Part shown: positions 41,451 through 50,358 of the stretch, one piece after another | Position numbering within the stretch: the first letter of the stretch is position 1 | How the letters are laid out: the number at the start of each line of letters is the position of its first letter | Assembly (NCBI GenBank): GCA_964371055.1 | Contig: CAYJLF010000026.1 | Coordinates: 1 to 64,000 of the forward strand | DNA: 64,000 nucleotides | Source of the DNA: CAYJLF01 sp964371055 | Lineage (GTDB): Bacteria > Eisenbacteria > RBG-16-71-46 > CAIMUX01 | Direction: 5' to 3' | Made by a program: the position numbers and the translations under genes | Notes under the pieces: generated by a model | Told to the model about the DNA's origin: nothing | What the model saw: the letters and a program-made list of their open reading frames with translations, nothing else | The model's database searches: none

Positions 41451-44240
41451 ATGACGCACTCTGCCCAAGTCTCTCCCACGCCATCCGTCGGCCCCACCAT
41501 CGCCGGCCTTCTGAGCGTCGTCCTGGCCGCCGCCTCCTTCTCCGCCGTTCGGGCCGAGGACACGGCGACATTTCGCGGCCCCGCCACGGCCGAGCCGACC
41601 GTCGCGGCCATCGCCGAAACGAACCCGGAGTTCCTCGAGCCGGACGTAGCGCCGGAACTCCTCCGCTTCGTCGAGGCGGAGTACCCGGCCGAGGCGATGC
41701 GCGCGGGGCGGCAGGGAACGGTCGAGCTGGAGCTCCTGGTGAACGCGACCGGTTCCGTCGACTCTGTCTGGGTCGTCGAAGGTCTCGATCCGGCCCTCGA
41801 TGCCGCCGCGACGCAGGCGGCGCGGCAGTTCGTCTTCTCCCCCGCCCGCGCGGAGGGCGAGCCGGTCGCCGTCTACGTCCAGTACCGCTATGAATTCTCC
41901 CTCCGCGAGCAGGCCCGGCGCCTCGTCGAGCGGGCCAACCTCCTCGGACGAGTGCGCGAGCAGGGGACCGGCGCCGATGTGGTCGGCGCGATCGTCTCCG
42001 TCGACTGTCCCGACGCGAGAGATGACTCCACCCTTTCCCTCCCCTGGAGCCTCTGGCGCGAGACGATCGGCCGCTACGACGGCCAGTACCTCGACGGCGA
42101 TCGCCTGGTGACGGTCACCGACTCGACCGGCCGGTTTCAGTTCAAGACCCTCCCGCCGGGCGCCATCGATCTGCGCGTCGTCTCCGCGGGGTACGCCCCC
42201 TTCGCCCTCCGGGAGACGATCGGGGCCGACCAGTCCCTCGAGGTCGACTACCGGATCCTGCGGGAGAGCTACGCTCGCTACGAGATGGTGGTCTACGGTC
42301 GCGCCGAATCGAAGGAAGTGGCGCGCCAGCGCCTCTCCGTCACCGAAGTGGAGCGGCTGGCCGGGTTCGGCGGGGACGTGATCAAGAGCGTCCAGGCGCT
42401 GCCAGGGGTTGCGCGCCCCAGCGTCACCGACCCGGGCGCCGTCGTCGTCCGCGGCAGCGGTCGCTTCGATACCCGCTACGTGCTGGACGGGATCGACATT
42501 CCACTCCTCTTCCACTACGGCGGTGTGAAGTCGACCTACAACAGCCTCGCCCTCTCCAGCGTCGATCTCTATCCCAGCGGCTTCGGTCCGCGTTATGGCG
42601 GCTGCGTCGGCGGCGTGATCGAGGTGCGCGGACGCCCGGCCCGGACCGACGAGTGGAGGACGACCCTCGACGCCAGCTTCCTCGACGCCTCCTTCCACGT
42701 CGAAGGTCCCCTCGGCCGCGGCTTCGGACTCCTCTTCACCGGACGGCGCAGCTACGCCGGGGAGCTGGTCCGCGCGGCGCTCTCCGGCCGGGACGACTTC
42801 AAGCTCACCGTGGCTCCCTACTACGCCGACCTCGTCGCACGGGTCGACCGGGGATCCAGTCCCGACGATCGGCTCTTTCTCACCGCCTTCGCGGCCAAGG
42901 ACCGGATGGAACTGGTCCTCCCGAAGGAGGACGAGGGGAGCCCGGAGGTCAACGACGCCACCGACGCCGTCGAGATGGATCTGCAGTTCAGCCGGCTGAT
43001 CCTCGGGTACGACCGCGCGATCGGACGGAACCTCCGGAACGAACTGAGGGCGTCGTACGGACGGAATGACGAGGCCGGACACATCTTCGGATTCTTCGAC
43101 TGGAAGGCCGACGGACCGTACTACCAGCTTCGCGACGAACTCGTCTGGCGCGCCCGGCCCGCGCTGACGGCCAATCTCGGCGTCGACCTCGCGCTCATTC
43201 CCCTCTCCTACCGCGTGACCGCGCTCGGCTGGCCGACCTCGAAGCGCCGGTACGACTTCTCGGATCTGGGATTCTACGCCTCGACCGAGTGGCGTCCGGC
43301 GAGTCAGGTGTCGCTGACGCCGGGGATCCGCTATGACTACTACGATCACCTGCACGAGGGAATGCCCAGCCTTCGTCTCACCGGCCGGTACGCGCTGCCC
43401 CATGGTCACACCCTCTCCGGCGCCATCGGGTCGTACAACCAGCCGCCGCAACCGATCGGCCAATCCACCGACCCGGTCTTCGGCAACCCGGACCTGCCGC
43501 CCACCGAAGCGACGCACATTGCCATCGGCGACGAGTGGCGACTGAACGACCGCACCTCGCTCAAAGTCGAGACCTACCTGAACCGGCAACGGAAGATTCC
43601 GGCCTTCACGGACAGCCTGCAGTTGAACTTCCTGCCGGATGCCGAGGGCCGGATGTACGGGATGGAGGTGATGCTGCGCCGCGACCTCGGTTCCCGCTTC
43701 TTCGGCTGGCTCGCCTACTCCCTTTCCCGGAGCGAGCGGCGCTACGCCCGTCGCCCCTCCACCGACCAGGAAGGGGCCGGGATGTTCGGGATCGGGACCT
43801 CGACCGCTCCGTGGGATCCAGAACGCTGGTGGCCGTACGAGTTCGATCAGACCCACCACCTGGAGGCAGTCGGCTCCTGGGTGCTCGGCCGCAACTGGTC
43901 GACCGGCTTCCGCCTGCAGTACACCAGCGGCAATCCGGCCACGCCGATCCTGAACTTTACCGACGGCCGCTTCGAGTTCGACGCCGACACCGGCGACTAC
44001 CAGATCGTCTCCGGGGAGTACCTCTCCGATCGCATGGACCCCTACGTCCGGCTCGACCTGCGCGTCGACCGGAAGTTCGTCCGCCGGTCGTCGATCTGGT
44101 CGCTCTACCTGGACATCCAGAACGCGAACTACTTCGTCTACAACAGCCCCGAGGGGTACATCCACAACTACGACTACTCGAAGCGCGACCCCTACGGGTG
44201 GTACTTCCTCCCGGCTCTCGGCTGTCGCGTGGAATTCTAG
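41451..44240 (+). CDS. TonB-dependent outer-membrane receptor with fused TonB-C-like domain
   Basis: 929 residues. A signal peptide (ending around SAVRAEDTA) is followed at about residues 65-155 by a TonB C-terminal-like domain (RFVEAEYPAEAMRAGRQGTV, then F-V-F-S-P-A-R-A-E-G-E-P-V-A-V-Y). Next are a carboxypeptidase-regulatory-like beta module (about 165-275), a plug domain (V-I-K-S-V-Q-A-L-P-G-V, V-R-G-S-G, Y-V-L-D-G) and a 22-strand-type barrel ending in C-R-V-E-F. The likely role is import of a large substrate such as a glycan, metal chelate or peptide; nothing in the sequence names it. Same operon as tonB. Confidence 0.92.
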   Translation: MTHSAQVSPTPSVGPTIAGLLSVVLAAASFSAVRAEDTATFRGPATAEPTVAAIAETNPEFLEPDVAPELLRFVEAEYPAEAMRAGRQGTVELELLVNATGSVDSVWVVEGLDPALDAAATQAARQFVFSPARAEGEPVAVYVQYRYEFSLREQARRLVERANLLGRVREQGTGADVVGAIVSVDCPDARDDSTLSLPWSLWRETIGRYDGQYLDGDRLVTVTDSTGRFQFKTLPPGAIDLRVVSAGYAPFALRETIGADQSLEVDYRILRESYARYEMVVYGRAESKEVARQRLSVTEVERLAGFGGDVIKSVQALPGVARPSVTDPGAVVVRGSGRFDTRYVLDGIDIPLLFHYGGVKSTYNSLALSSVDLYPSGFGPRYGGCVGGVIEVRGRPARTDEWRTTLDASFLDASFHVEGPLGRGFGLLFTGRRSYAGELVRAALSGRDDFKLTVAPYYADLVARVDRGSSPDDRLFLTAFAAKDRMELVLPKEDEGSPEVNDATDAVEMDLQFSRLILGYDRAIGRNLRNELRASYGRNDEAGHIFGFFDWKADGPYYQLRDELVWRARPALTANLGVDLALIPLSYRVTALGWPTSKRRYDFSDLGFYASTEWRPASQVSLTPGIRYDYYDHLHEGMPSLRLTGRYALPHGHTLSGAIGSYNQPPQPIGQSTDPVFGNPDLPPTEATHIAIGDEWRLNDRTSLKVETYLNRQRKIPAFTDSLQLNFLPDAEGRMYGMEVMLRRDLGSRFFGWLAYSLSRSERRYARRPSTDQEGAGMFGIGTSTAPWDPERWWPYEFDQTHHLEAVGSWVLGRNWSTGFRLQYTSGNPATPILNFTDGRFEFDADTGDYQIVSGEYLSDRMDPYVRLDLRVDRKFVRRSSIWSLYLDIQNANYFVYNSPEGYIHNYDYSKRDPYGWYFLPALGCRVEF

Positions 44241-44251
44241 GAGGTTTGGTC

Positions 44252-45439
44252 ATGCGCAATACTCGACTTCATCGCCTGCTCCCCGTCCTCGGCCTGCTGC
44301 CGGCTCTCCTCGCCGGTTGCGGCGACGGCTTCACCGACGTGGAGATGCACCTCGGCTCGGAGGAGAAGGTCCGCCCCTACGCTCTCCTCTGCGAGCCGCC
44401 CGAGGCCGCGCCCGGCGACACCGTCACGCTCACTCTGCTGGCGTGGGCCCCGGATCCGGCGGCGTTGCACGTCGGCTGGCGGGTCGCCCTCGACTACAAC
44501 CTCGGGCCGTACCAAGCGGACGAGGTGGAACGCCGGATGGTCGATCTCGACGCCACGATCCCGATCCCGACGCCGACCTCAGACGCCGAGGGGTTCGTCC
44601 GGCAGAGCTTCCGTTACGTCGTTCCGGACTCGACCCTGCTCTGGTCCTCTGCGCTGCCCGATCCGATGCGCGACGAGGTGATGGTCGAACTGGCCCGGCT
44701 CCTTCTGCCCGCCGGAGTCGATCCGAGCTCGCGTGGGTCGATCGAGCGCTATCTGCGCGAACTCCGCGCCGAGGAGATCCTCGCTCTGGATCCCGCGGCA
44801 CGCGCTGCCGTCTTCGCCCTCGCCGATCGCTTCGCGGCCCGGATCCGCTTCCACGCGACGCTGCACGCGGGGATCACCGTCGACGTCACCCGCAACCTGA
44901 CCATCCGCCACAGCGGGCGGCTGGAGAGCCCGAATACGAATCAGAATCCAGAAGTCGCTTCCCTCGAGGTGATCGCGATTCCCGCCCGTGACGTCGAGGA
45001 CCCGGATGACCCGGAGCACCAGGACGGGATCATGCGCTTCCCGCTGACCTCGGCCGCGGGCACGATGCCGGAGGTGCGAGTCCCTCGGCACGACGACTGG
45101 ACCTACTACCTGGTCCTGAGCCCGGGGCTGCAGGAGTACACCAGTCCCTTCTCCGGCGACCGGCTCTTCACCGAGAACGACACCTACCGGTGGTACTACT
45201 TCCGGCTGGACGCTCCGTCCGCCGACTTCGCCCTCTTCCGGGACGACCCCGGCGACGAGACGGAGATGTGGAGTCTCGACGAGAGCGTGCGCCTCATGCC
45301 CCCGATCGACGCCCCGGAGTCCCGTTACCGCGTCGTCGCCTGCCTGCGCGACGAACGTCCCGAGTGGGCGCTCTACCAGGCGACCCCGGGATTGACGGTC
45401 GCCACGGCCGAGATCGTCTTCGTCCCGGAAAGACCCTGA
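44252..45439 (+). CDS. Uncharacterised outer-membrane or periplasmic lipoprotein
   Basis: 395 residues from the ATG at 44252 (aggaggtttggtc ahead). The N-terminus has a lipoprotein signal with lipobox L-L-A-G-C, the lipidated cysteine at residue 23. The rest is beta-rich with long acidic loops and no recognised catalytic motif. It follows the TonB-dependent receptor by 11 bp, in the position often occupied by a SusD- or partner lipoprotein, although it does not resemble SusD (no TPR helices). Probably a surface partner of the receptor. Confidence 0.7.
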   Translation: MRNTRLHRLLPVLGLLPALLAGCGDGFTDVEMHLGSEEKVRPYALLCEPPEAAPGDTVTLTLLAWAPDPAALHVGWRVALDYNLGPYQADEVERRMVDLDATIPIPTPTSDAEGFVRQSFRYVVPDSTLLWSSALPDPMRDEVMVELARLLLPAGVDPSSRGSIERYLRELRAEEILALDPAARAAVFALADRFAARIRFHATLHAGITVDVTRNLTIRHSGRLESPNTNQNPEVASLEVIAIPARDVEDPDDPEHQDGIMRFPLTSAAGTMPEVRVPRHDDWTYYLVLSPGLQEYTSPFSGDRLFTENDTYRWYYFRLDAPSADFALFRDDPGDETEMWSLDESVRLMPPIDAPESRYRVVACLRDERPEWALYQATPGLTVATAEIVFVPERP

Positions 45440-45525
45440 AACCCGATTCCTTTCCCTTCGTAAGTCCCTCCGCCGGGCGCCACGAACCACGACCGCGGGG
45501 GCGGTCGAAGAGGAAAGGGAACACG

Positions 45526-48198
45526 ATGTGGCACCGGCTGCTGAATGATGCAAACCGTCGCGCCCGGCTTCGCGACACCCGTACCTCGACCCTGATCTGT
45601 GCCGCCGCCATCTCGATCTGCCTCGTCACGCAGGCCCGCGCCATCGGCTTCCCGGCATTCGCCGTCGACATGACCGACTGCACCGAGCCGCGCCTCACGG
45701 ACAACCTCGATCATACCGATCGCGTCCCCGCGGTGGCCGCCTTGCGCCTGCAAGACGGTCTCGAAATCGAGCTGGACGGGCGCCTGGACGACCAGGCCTG
45801 GGACTTCGCTGAGGTGGCCTGCGGGTTTCACCAGTACGAGCCCGATCGCGGGGATCCGGCCTCCGAACACACCGTCTTCAAGGTGGCCTACGACGACGAG
45901 GCCCTCTACTTCGGCTTTGCCTGCTTCGCGTCTGACGAGGCGGCGATCGAGAGCCGCCTCTCCCGCCGGGATCAGTTCATCGGCTCCGACCTCTTCGGCG
46001 TTTTCCTCGATCCCTACCATGACCACGGCACCGGCTACGCCTTCCTCGTCAACCCCTCCGGTGTGCAGCAGGACCGATACATCCCCGCCGATCAGGATGG
46101 CGAATACGACACCGACTGGGACGCTGTCTGGGAGGCCGAAACCTGGTCCGACGAAGGGGGGTGGTACGGCGAGATGCGCATCCCGTTCTCGTCGATCCGC
46201 TATCGCCCCGGATCCGGAAGCTGGGGACTCCTCGTCAGCCGCTACCTCCAGGGACGTGGCGAGGAGGACTCCTGGGTGCAGTGGGATCGGGACAAGGCGG
46301 GCTTCGTCAGTCGCTTCGGACATCTCGAGGGCCTGGAGGAGATTCCACCGCCGCGGCAGCTCGAACTCTTCCCCTACGCCGTCTACCGGACGACCGACCC
46401 CGCCATCACCGGACCCGAGACCGATCACCAGTTCCGCAATGTCGGTCTCGATCTGAAGTACGGGCTCACCTCCGACCTGACCCTGAACGCCACCGTGCAG
46501 CCCGACTTCGGACAGGTCGAGGCCGATCCCGCGGTGTTGAACCTCTCGCCCCACGAGACGTTCTTCCAGGAGAAGAGGCCGTTCTTCATCGAGGGACGGG
46601 GCTTCTTCGAGCATCCCAACTACAACCTCTTCTACACCCGCCGGATCGGCACCGGGGACGAAAACGCGCGGATCCGCTACGCCGCGAAGATGACCGGCAA
46701 GACCTCGACCGGAGTCTCGATCGGCGCTCTGCTCGCGTCGACCGATGTGACCTCCGAAGGGCAGGCGCACAACGTGCTCAAGGACGGATCCCACGGGTCA
46801 CGTTACTTCGTGGGACGCCTGGGCAAGGAGTTCCGCCGTGGCACCTGGCGCTTCGACCTGATGCAGACCGCGGTCCAGAACGCGGGATCTCGCGAGCGCT
46901 TCGGGGACTTCGGATCGCGCGAAGCGTACACGACCGGAGCCGACTTCGATGTCCGGTTCCACGACCGCCGCTACCGTGCGCGCGGATCGTTCGTCGGCTC
47001 GATCGTTGATCCCGAGGGAGTCGGCGGCGATCCGGACGGCGAGCCGCCCGACGTCTACGGCACCGGTGGCACGCTTCGCTTCCAGAAGGTCGGAGGCCGG
47101 ATGGCTTTCACCATGAGCGGAAGCTGGGCCACGCCCCGCCTCGACCTGAACGACCTCGGCTATCTCCAACACGGCGACTACAGCAGCGCGGCCCTCAGCG
47201 TCTCCGTGCCGTACAACCCTCAGGGTAAGAGCCGGATCTTCCGCAATGGCGGATTGAACTTCAACGCTTCCCAGGGATGGATCTACGCCGGCCGGACCGG
47301 CTACGACCTGCACAACGGCGCACAGATCTGGTCGTACGGTCCGGGACACCGCACCTTCAACTCGCTCGATCTGAACGGCTGGTGCGAATTCACCAACCAC
47401 TTCAACGCCTGGGCCGGACTCAACGGCTTCCCCGAGGGGACGCAGCGGTTCGACACCCGCACCACCGTGCGCCTCGAGAGCGGCGGACGCGCTCTCATCC
47501 CCGGCGGCGGCCCCCTCATCAGCGAGCCGGCCACCCTGACCGGCTGGATCGGCGGGGCCAGCGATGAGCGCAAGTCTGTCACGGTCGACGGGACCGTCAA
47601 CTACAGCAACGACGCCGCGAAGAACGCCAGCTTCACCATGGAAGCCGGAATGGACTGGACCCAGTCGAGCGCGTTGCACCACCGGCTCGAGGTCTCGACC
47701 AATCACCGGATCGACGACACCCAACACCTCGAGAACTACGAGAACCCCGGCGCCGGCATCGGAGGCGTCAGCTACGTCTACGGACGTCTCTTCCAGCGGA
47801 CGCTCGATCTCACGCTCCGCTCCAGCATCCTCTTCAGTCGGACGCAGTCGCTCGAGCTGTACGCCCAGCCCTTCCTCACGGTCGGAAGCTTCTCCCGGCC
47901 ACGCGAACTCCTCGGCGCGGACACCTACGAACTTCGTCCCTACGCGGCCGAGGGCTTCGACGTCAAGGACAACGACTTCCGCTTCGCGTCGGTCAACCTG
48001 AACCTCGTCTACCGCTGGGAGTACCGGCCCGGAAGCACCCTCTTCCTCGTCTGGACTCAGGGGCGGAACGATTACGCGCAGCGAGGCGGGGCCGCCGACC
48101 CGGCGGCGTTCGAGAACCGGCTGCGGGGCGAACATTTCCTGCGGAGCGAGCCCGAGAACACCTTCCTCGCCAAGGTCACCTACTGGTTCCCGGTCTGA
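45526..48198 (+). CDS. DUF5916 family protein with CBM9-like N-terminal domain
   Basis: 890 residues from the ATG at 45526 (aggaaaggga ahead). A signal peptide (LICAAAISICLVTQARA) leads into a carbohydrate-binding family 9-like domain (LEIELDGRLDDQAWDFAE, then F-K-V-A-Y-D-D-E-A-L-Y-F-G). The large C-terminal part contains N-L-S-P-H-E-T-F-F-Q-E-K-R-P-F-F-I-E-G, the hallmark of DUF5916, and continues as barrel-like strands ending in T-Y-W-F-P-V. These proteins are frequent in FCB and Acidobacterial genomes; function unknown, outer-membrane location likely. Last gene of the presumed TonB operon. Confidence 0.85.
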   Translation: MWHRLLNDANRRARLRDTRTSTLICAAAISICLVTQARAIGFPAFAVDMTDCTEPRLTDNLDHTDRVPAVAALRLQDGLEIELDGRLDDQAWDFAEVACGFHQYEPDRGDPASEHTVFKVAYDDEALYFGFACFASDEAAIESRLSRRDQFIGSDLFGVFLDPYHDHGTGYAFLVNPSGVQQDRYIPADQDGEYDTDWDAVWEAETWSDEGGWYGEMRIPFSSIRYRPGSGSWGLLVSRYLQGRGEEDSWVQWDRDKAGFVSRFGHLEGLEEIPPPRQLELFPYAVYRTTDPAITGPETDHQFRNVGLDLKYGLTSDLTLNATVQPDFGQVEADPAVLNLSPHETFFQEKRPFFIEGRGFFEHPNYNLFYTRRIGTGDENARIRYAAKMTGKTSTGVSIGALLASTDVTSEGQAHNVLKDGSHGSRYFVGRLGKEFRRGTWRFDLMQTAVQNAGSRERFGDFGSREAYTTGADFDVRFHDRRYRARGSFVGSIVDPEGVGGDPDGEPPDVYGTGGTLRFQKVGGRMAFTMSGSWATPRLDLNDLGYLQHGDYSSAALSVSVPYNPQGKSRIFRNGGLNFNASQGWIYAGRTGYDLHNGAQIWSYGPGHRTFNSLDLNGWCEFTNHFNAWAGLNGFPEGTQRFDTRTTVRLESGGRALIPGGGPLISEPATLTGWIGGASDERKSVTVDGTVNYSNDAAKNASFTMEAGMDWTQSSALHHRLEVSTNHRIDDTQHLENYENPGAGIGGVSYVYGRLFQRTLDLTLRSSILFSRTQSLELYAQPFLTVGSFSRPRELLGADTYELRPYAAEGFDVKDNDFRFASVNLNLVYRWEYRPGSTLFLVWTQGRNDYAQRGGAADPAAFENRLRGEHFLRSEPENTFLAKVTYWFPV

Positions 48199-48216
48199 GA
48201 TACTTCGGGGTCGCCG

Positions 48217-49149
48217 TCAGCGACGCCGGAGAAACGCGGGGTGGAGGCTCCCACCGGGAACCTCCTGCCTCACCAGGGCCACGAAGTCGGTTCCGTCCGG
48301 GCGCACGCTGTACAGGTCAGCCCGCGCGCTGAACGACGGTTGGCTGACGAAGACGATCCGCAGACCATCGGGGGACCAAACCGGCAGTCGCTGGAGCTCG
48401 GGCCGCGCGAATCGCGTGACTTCGCCTCCGGCCGCCGGCACGAGGCAGATGTCCGATCCAAGGTCGTTGCTGCTGCGGCGAAACGCGATCCACGTTCCAT
48501 CGGGGGACCACGTCGGTTCGGTATCGAGATCGATCGTACTCGTAAGCTGGCGTGGATCGCTGCCGTCCGCGTTCATGATCCATAGATCGACGTTGCCCGC
48601 GGCGTTGGTGGCGAAGACGATCCGTGTGCCGTCGGGCGACCAGGCCGGCCGTCGCTCGTCGAGCACGCCAGGGAGGGGATCCGGAGTCAGGTTGATCGGA
48701 TCGCTGCCGTCCGCGCCCATCACCCAGATGTCTCCATCCCGCTGCGTGCGGAACGATCGGAACGCGATCCTGGTACCATCCGGCGACCACGCCGGCTGGT
48801 CGTCGAGCTGGGGAGCATGGGTGACCTGCACGAGGTCCGTCCCGTCGCGGTTCACCACGAAGATGTCGCCGATCCACTCCTCCTCGTCCGAGACGACGAA
48901 CGCGATCCGTGCGCCGTCGGGCGACGGGGTCGGGTCCTTGGCCACCGTCCCCGGCGGGAGCAGGCGGCGGATGACCTCCGTTTCGGTGTCCCGCAGGAGC
49001 AGTTCCGGGATCGACTCGAACGTCCCCTCGAAGAGCAGGTCGTACTCAGGCGCGGGCGGAGGGGGCGGATCGCTCGGACCGTCCGTCCCACCCTCATCGC
49101 CACAACCGCACAGAGTGGCGACGATCAGCATCGAACAGACCCAGCGCAT
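48217..49149 (-). CDS. TolB-like PD40 beta-propeller lipoprotein
   Basis: 310 residues from the ATG at 49149. A short lipoprotein signal (MLIVATLCGC, likely lipidated at C16) and a Pro-rich linker (SDPPPPPAPE) precede five repeats of the PD40 form (W-S-P-D-G-T-R-I-A-F and variants), which fold as a beta-propeller like TolB. Such proteins bind other envelope components; TolB itself belongs to the Tol-Pal system, but no Tol-Pal genes are nearby. Converges with the DUF5916 gene, leaving an 18-bp gap. Confidence 0.87.
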   Translation of the reverse strand: MRWVCSMLIVATLCGCGDEGGTDGPSDPPPPPAPEYDLLFEGTFESIPELLLRDTETEVIRRLLPPGTVAKDPTPSPDGARIAFVVSDEEEWIGDIFVVNRDGTDLVQVTHAPQLDDQPAWSPDGTRIAFRSFRTQRDGDIWVMGADGSDPINLTPDPLPGVLDERRPAWSPDGTRIVFATNAAGNVDLWIMNADGSDPRQLTSTIDLDTEPTWSPDGTWIAFRRSSNDLGSDICLVPAAGGEVTRFARPELQRLPVWSPDGLRIVFVSQPSFSARADLYSVRPDGTDFVALVRQEVPGGSLHPAFLRRR

Positions 49150-49253
49150 GAAGTCGACTCCGAGGTGACCCGAATGGGGGCCGGCCTCCCGAGAGTGAGC
49201 GAGCGAAGCAGGGTGCCCGAAATCCACGGCCCGTCCTCCCGGTATCGTCCCGT

Positions 49254-50114
49254 CTACAGCAAATCCCGCGTCGCCGCCTCCAGGTCGGCCGGATCGAACC
49301 GCACCAGCGGCAACTGTGGCCCGTCATGCGCCCCCGCGAAGGCGTGCGTGCGCCCTACCCTGGTCCTCCACTCCCCCGTGAGACGGGGCGCCTCGTGCAC
49401 ATGCCCGTGGAGCGACAACAGCGGTCCGCGCTCCTCGAGGAAACGCCGGATGGCGATGCTGCCGACGTGCGGATCGACCGGGACGTGATCGACCACGACG
49501 CCATCCAACCCTGCACGATCGAGCGGCGTGTCGTAGGGCGGCGAGTGGAAGAGGAAGATCGCCTCCTCGAGGTCATCGCCGTCGGTCAGCTTCCGTAGCT
49601 CCTTCTCGATCGTCGTCCAGCGGATCCGCTCGAGATCGGCCGGGACGGTGCGCCATCCCTCGTCCGGCGGCACGCAGCCCGGGTCGACGTAGCGGGAGAC
49701 GTCGTACAGCTCCCAATCCTTCAGCGAGAAGGGTGTCGGCGGCACGCAGGCGTAGCCGTAGACCGCGTACCGGTCGAGCGAGAGCCGGCGTTCGTGGATG
49801 TAGTGCCACGCTCCCCTCGAGGCGGCGTCAAGGAAGGCCGCTTCCTCGATCCGGGCATCGTCATTGCCGAGGATCAGGAAGATGTCGGGATAGCGCGTCC
49901 CCAGCTCGTGCCGTACCACGTCGAGCCGGGGCACGAGGTAGCCGTTGACGAAGTCGACATGCGCCGGATCGATCGCGATGCCCAGCATCGAGCCGGTCGG
50001 CAGCAGATCGCCGCCGAGGAAAACCGCCCGCGGCGTCTCGGCCACGATGGCGGCGAAGAGCCGATCGTAACGATCCACGCGACCGTGAAGATCAGAGGTG
50101 AAGAAGCATTGCAT
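49254..50114 (-). CDS. Calcineurin-like metallophosphoesterase
   Basis: 286 residues from the ATG at 50114, where the conserved core starts at once; an ATG at 50168 is in frame but adds a poor N-terminus. The metal-binding motifs are in order: S-D-L-H-G-R near the N-terminus, G-G-D-L, G-N-D-D (GNHD variant), and H-S-P-P-Y-D and S-L-H-G-H-V-H toward the end. It should hydrolyse a phosphomonoester or phosphodiester with two metal ions; the substrate is unknown. Its promoter region faces the FG-GAP kinase gene. Confidence 0.88.
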   Translation of the reverse strand: MQCFFTSDLHGRVDRYDRLFAAIVAETPRAVFLGGDLLPTGSMLGIAIDPAHVDFVNGYLVPRLDVVRHELGTRYPDIFLILGNDDARIEEAAFLDAASRGAWHYIHERRLSLDRYAVYGYACVPPTPFSLKDWELYDVSRYVDPGCVPPDEGWRTVPADLERIRWTTIEKELRKLTDGDDLEEAIFLFHSPPYDTPLDRAGLDGVVVDHVPVDPHVGSIAIRRFLEERGPLLSLHGHVHEAPRLTGEWRTRVGRTHAFAGAHDGPQLPLVRFDPADLEAATRDLL

Positions 50115-50221
50115 AGTCTCAGCCGTCACCGTGCCTGCGCGATCCCAGCGGGCGCGCATCTGCGACATCCCGTCGGATCATACACCGTCCCCGGGATGGT
50201 CAGGCGCACACGCCTCCACCG

Positions 50222-50250
50222 TTGAAACCGTGTCACAATTAAGCTCTTAT
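50222..50250 (+). promoter_or_regulatory. Possible sigma-70-type promoter of the FG-GAP kinase
   Basis: ttgaaa at 50222-50227, a 17-base spacer, then tcttat at 50245-50250. This is an acceptable -35/-10 pair in an unusually AT-rich spot of the 244-bp divergent gap between the phosphoesterase and the kinase gene, giving a leader of about 100 nt. Motif matches only. Confidence 0.35.
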
Positions 50251-50358
50251 CCCCCAAATCTGACGAAGGACTCCCCCGCCCTCGCCCGCCGACTCCATCC
50301 GGGTGTACGATGGATCGCGATCGTCCGAGGGGCCCTCAACAGGAGCGAGTTCGCGGGA

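Noticed and set aside
39945..44165. 1406-residue minus-strand ORF opposite exbD, tonB and the receptor
   Set aside because: Shadow frame created by high third-position G+C in the real plus-strand genes.
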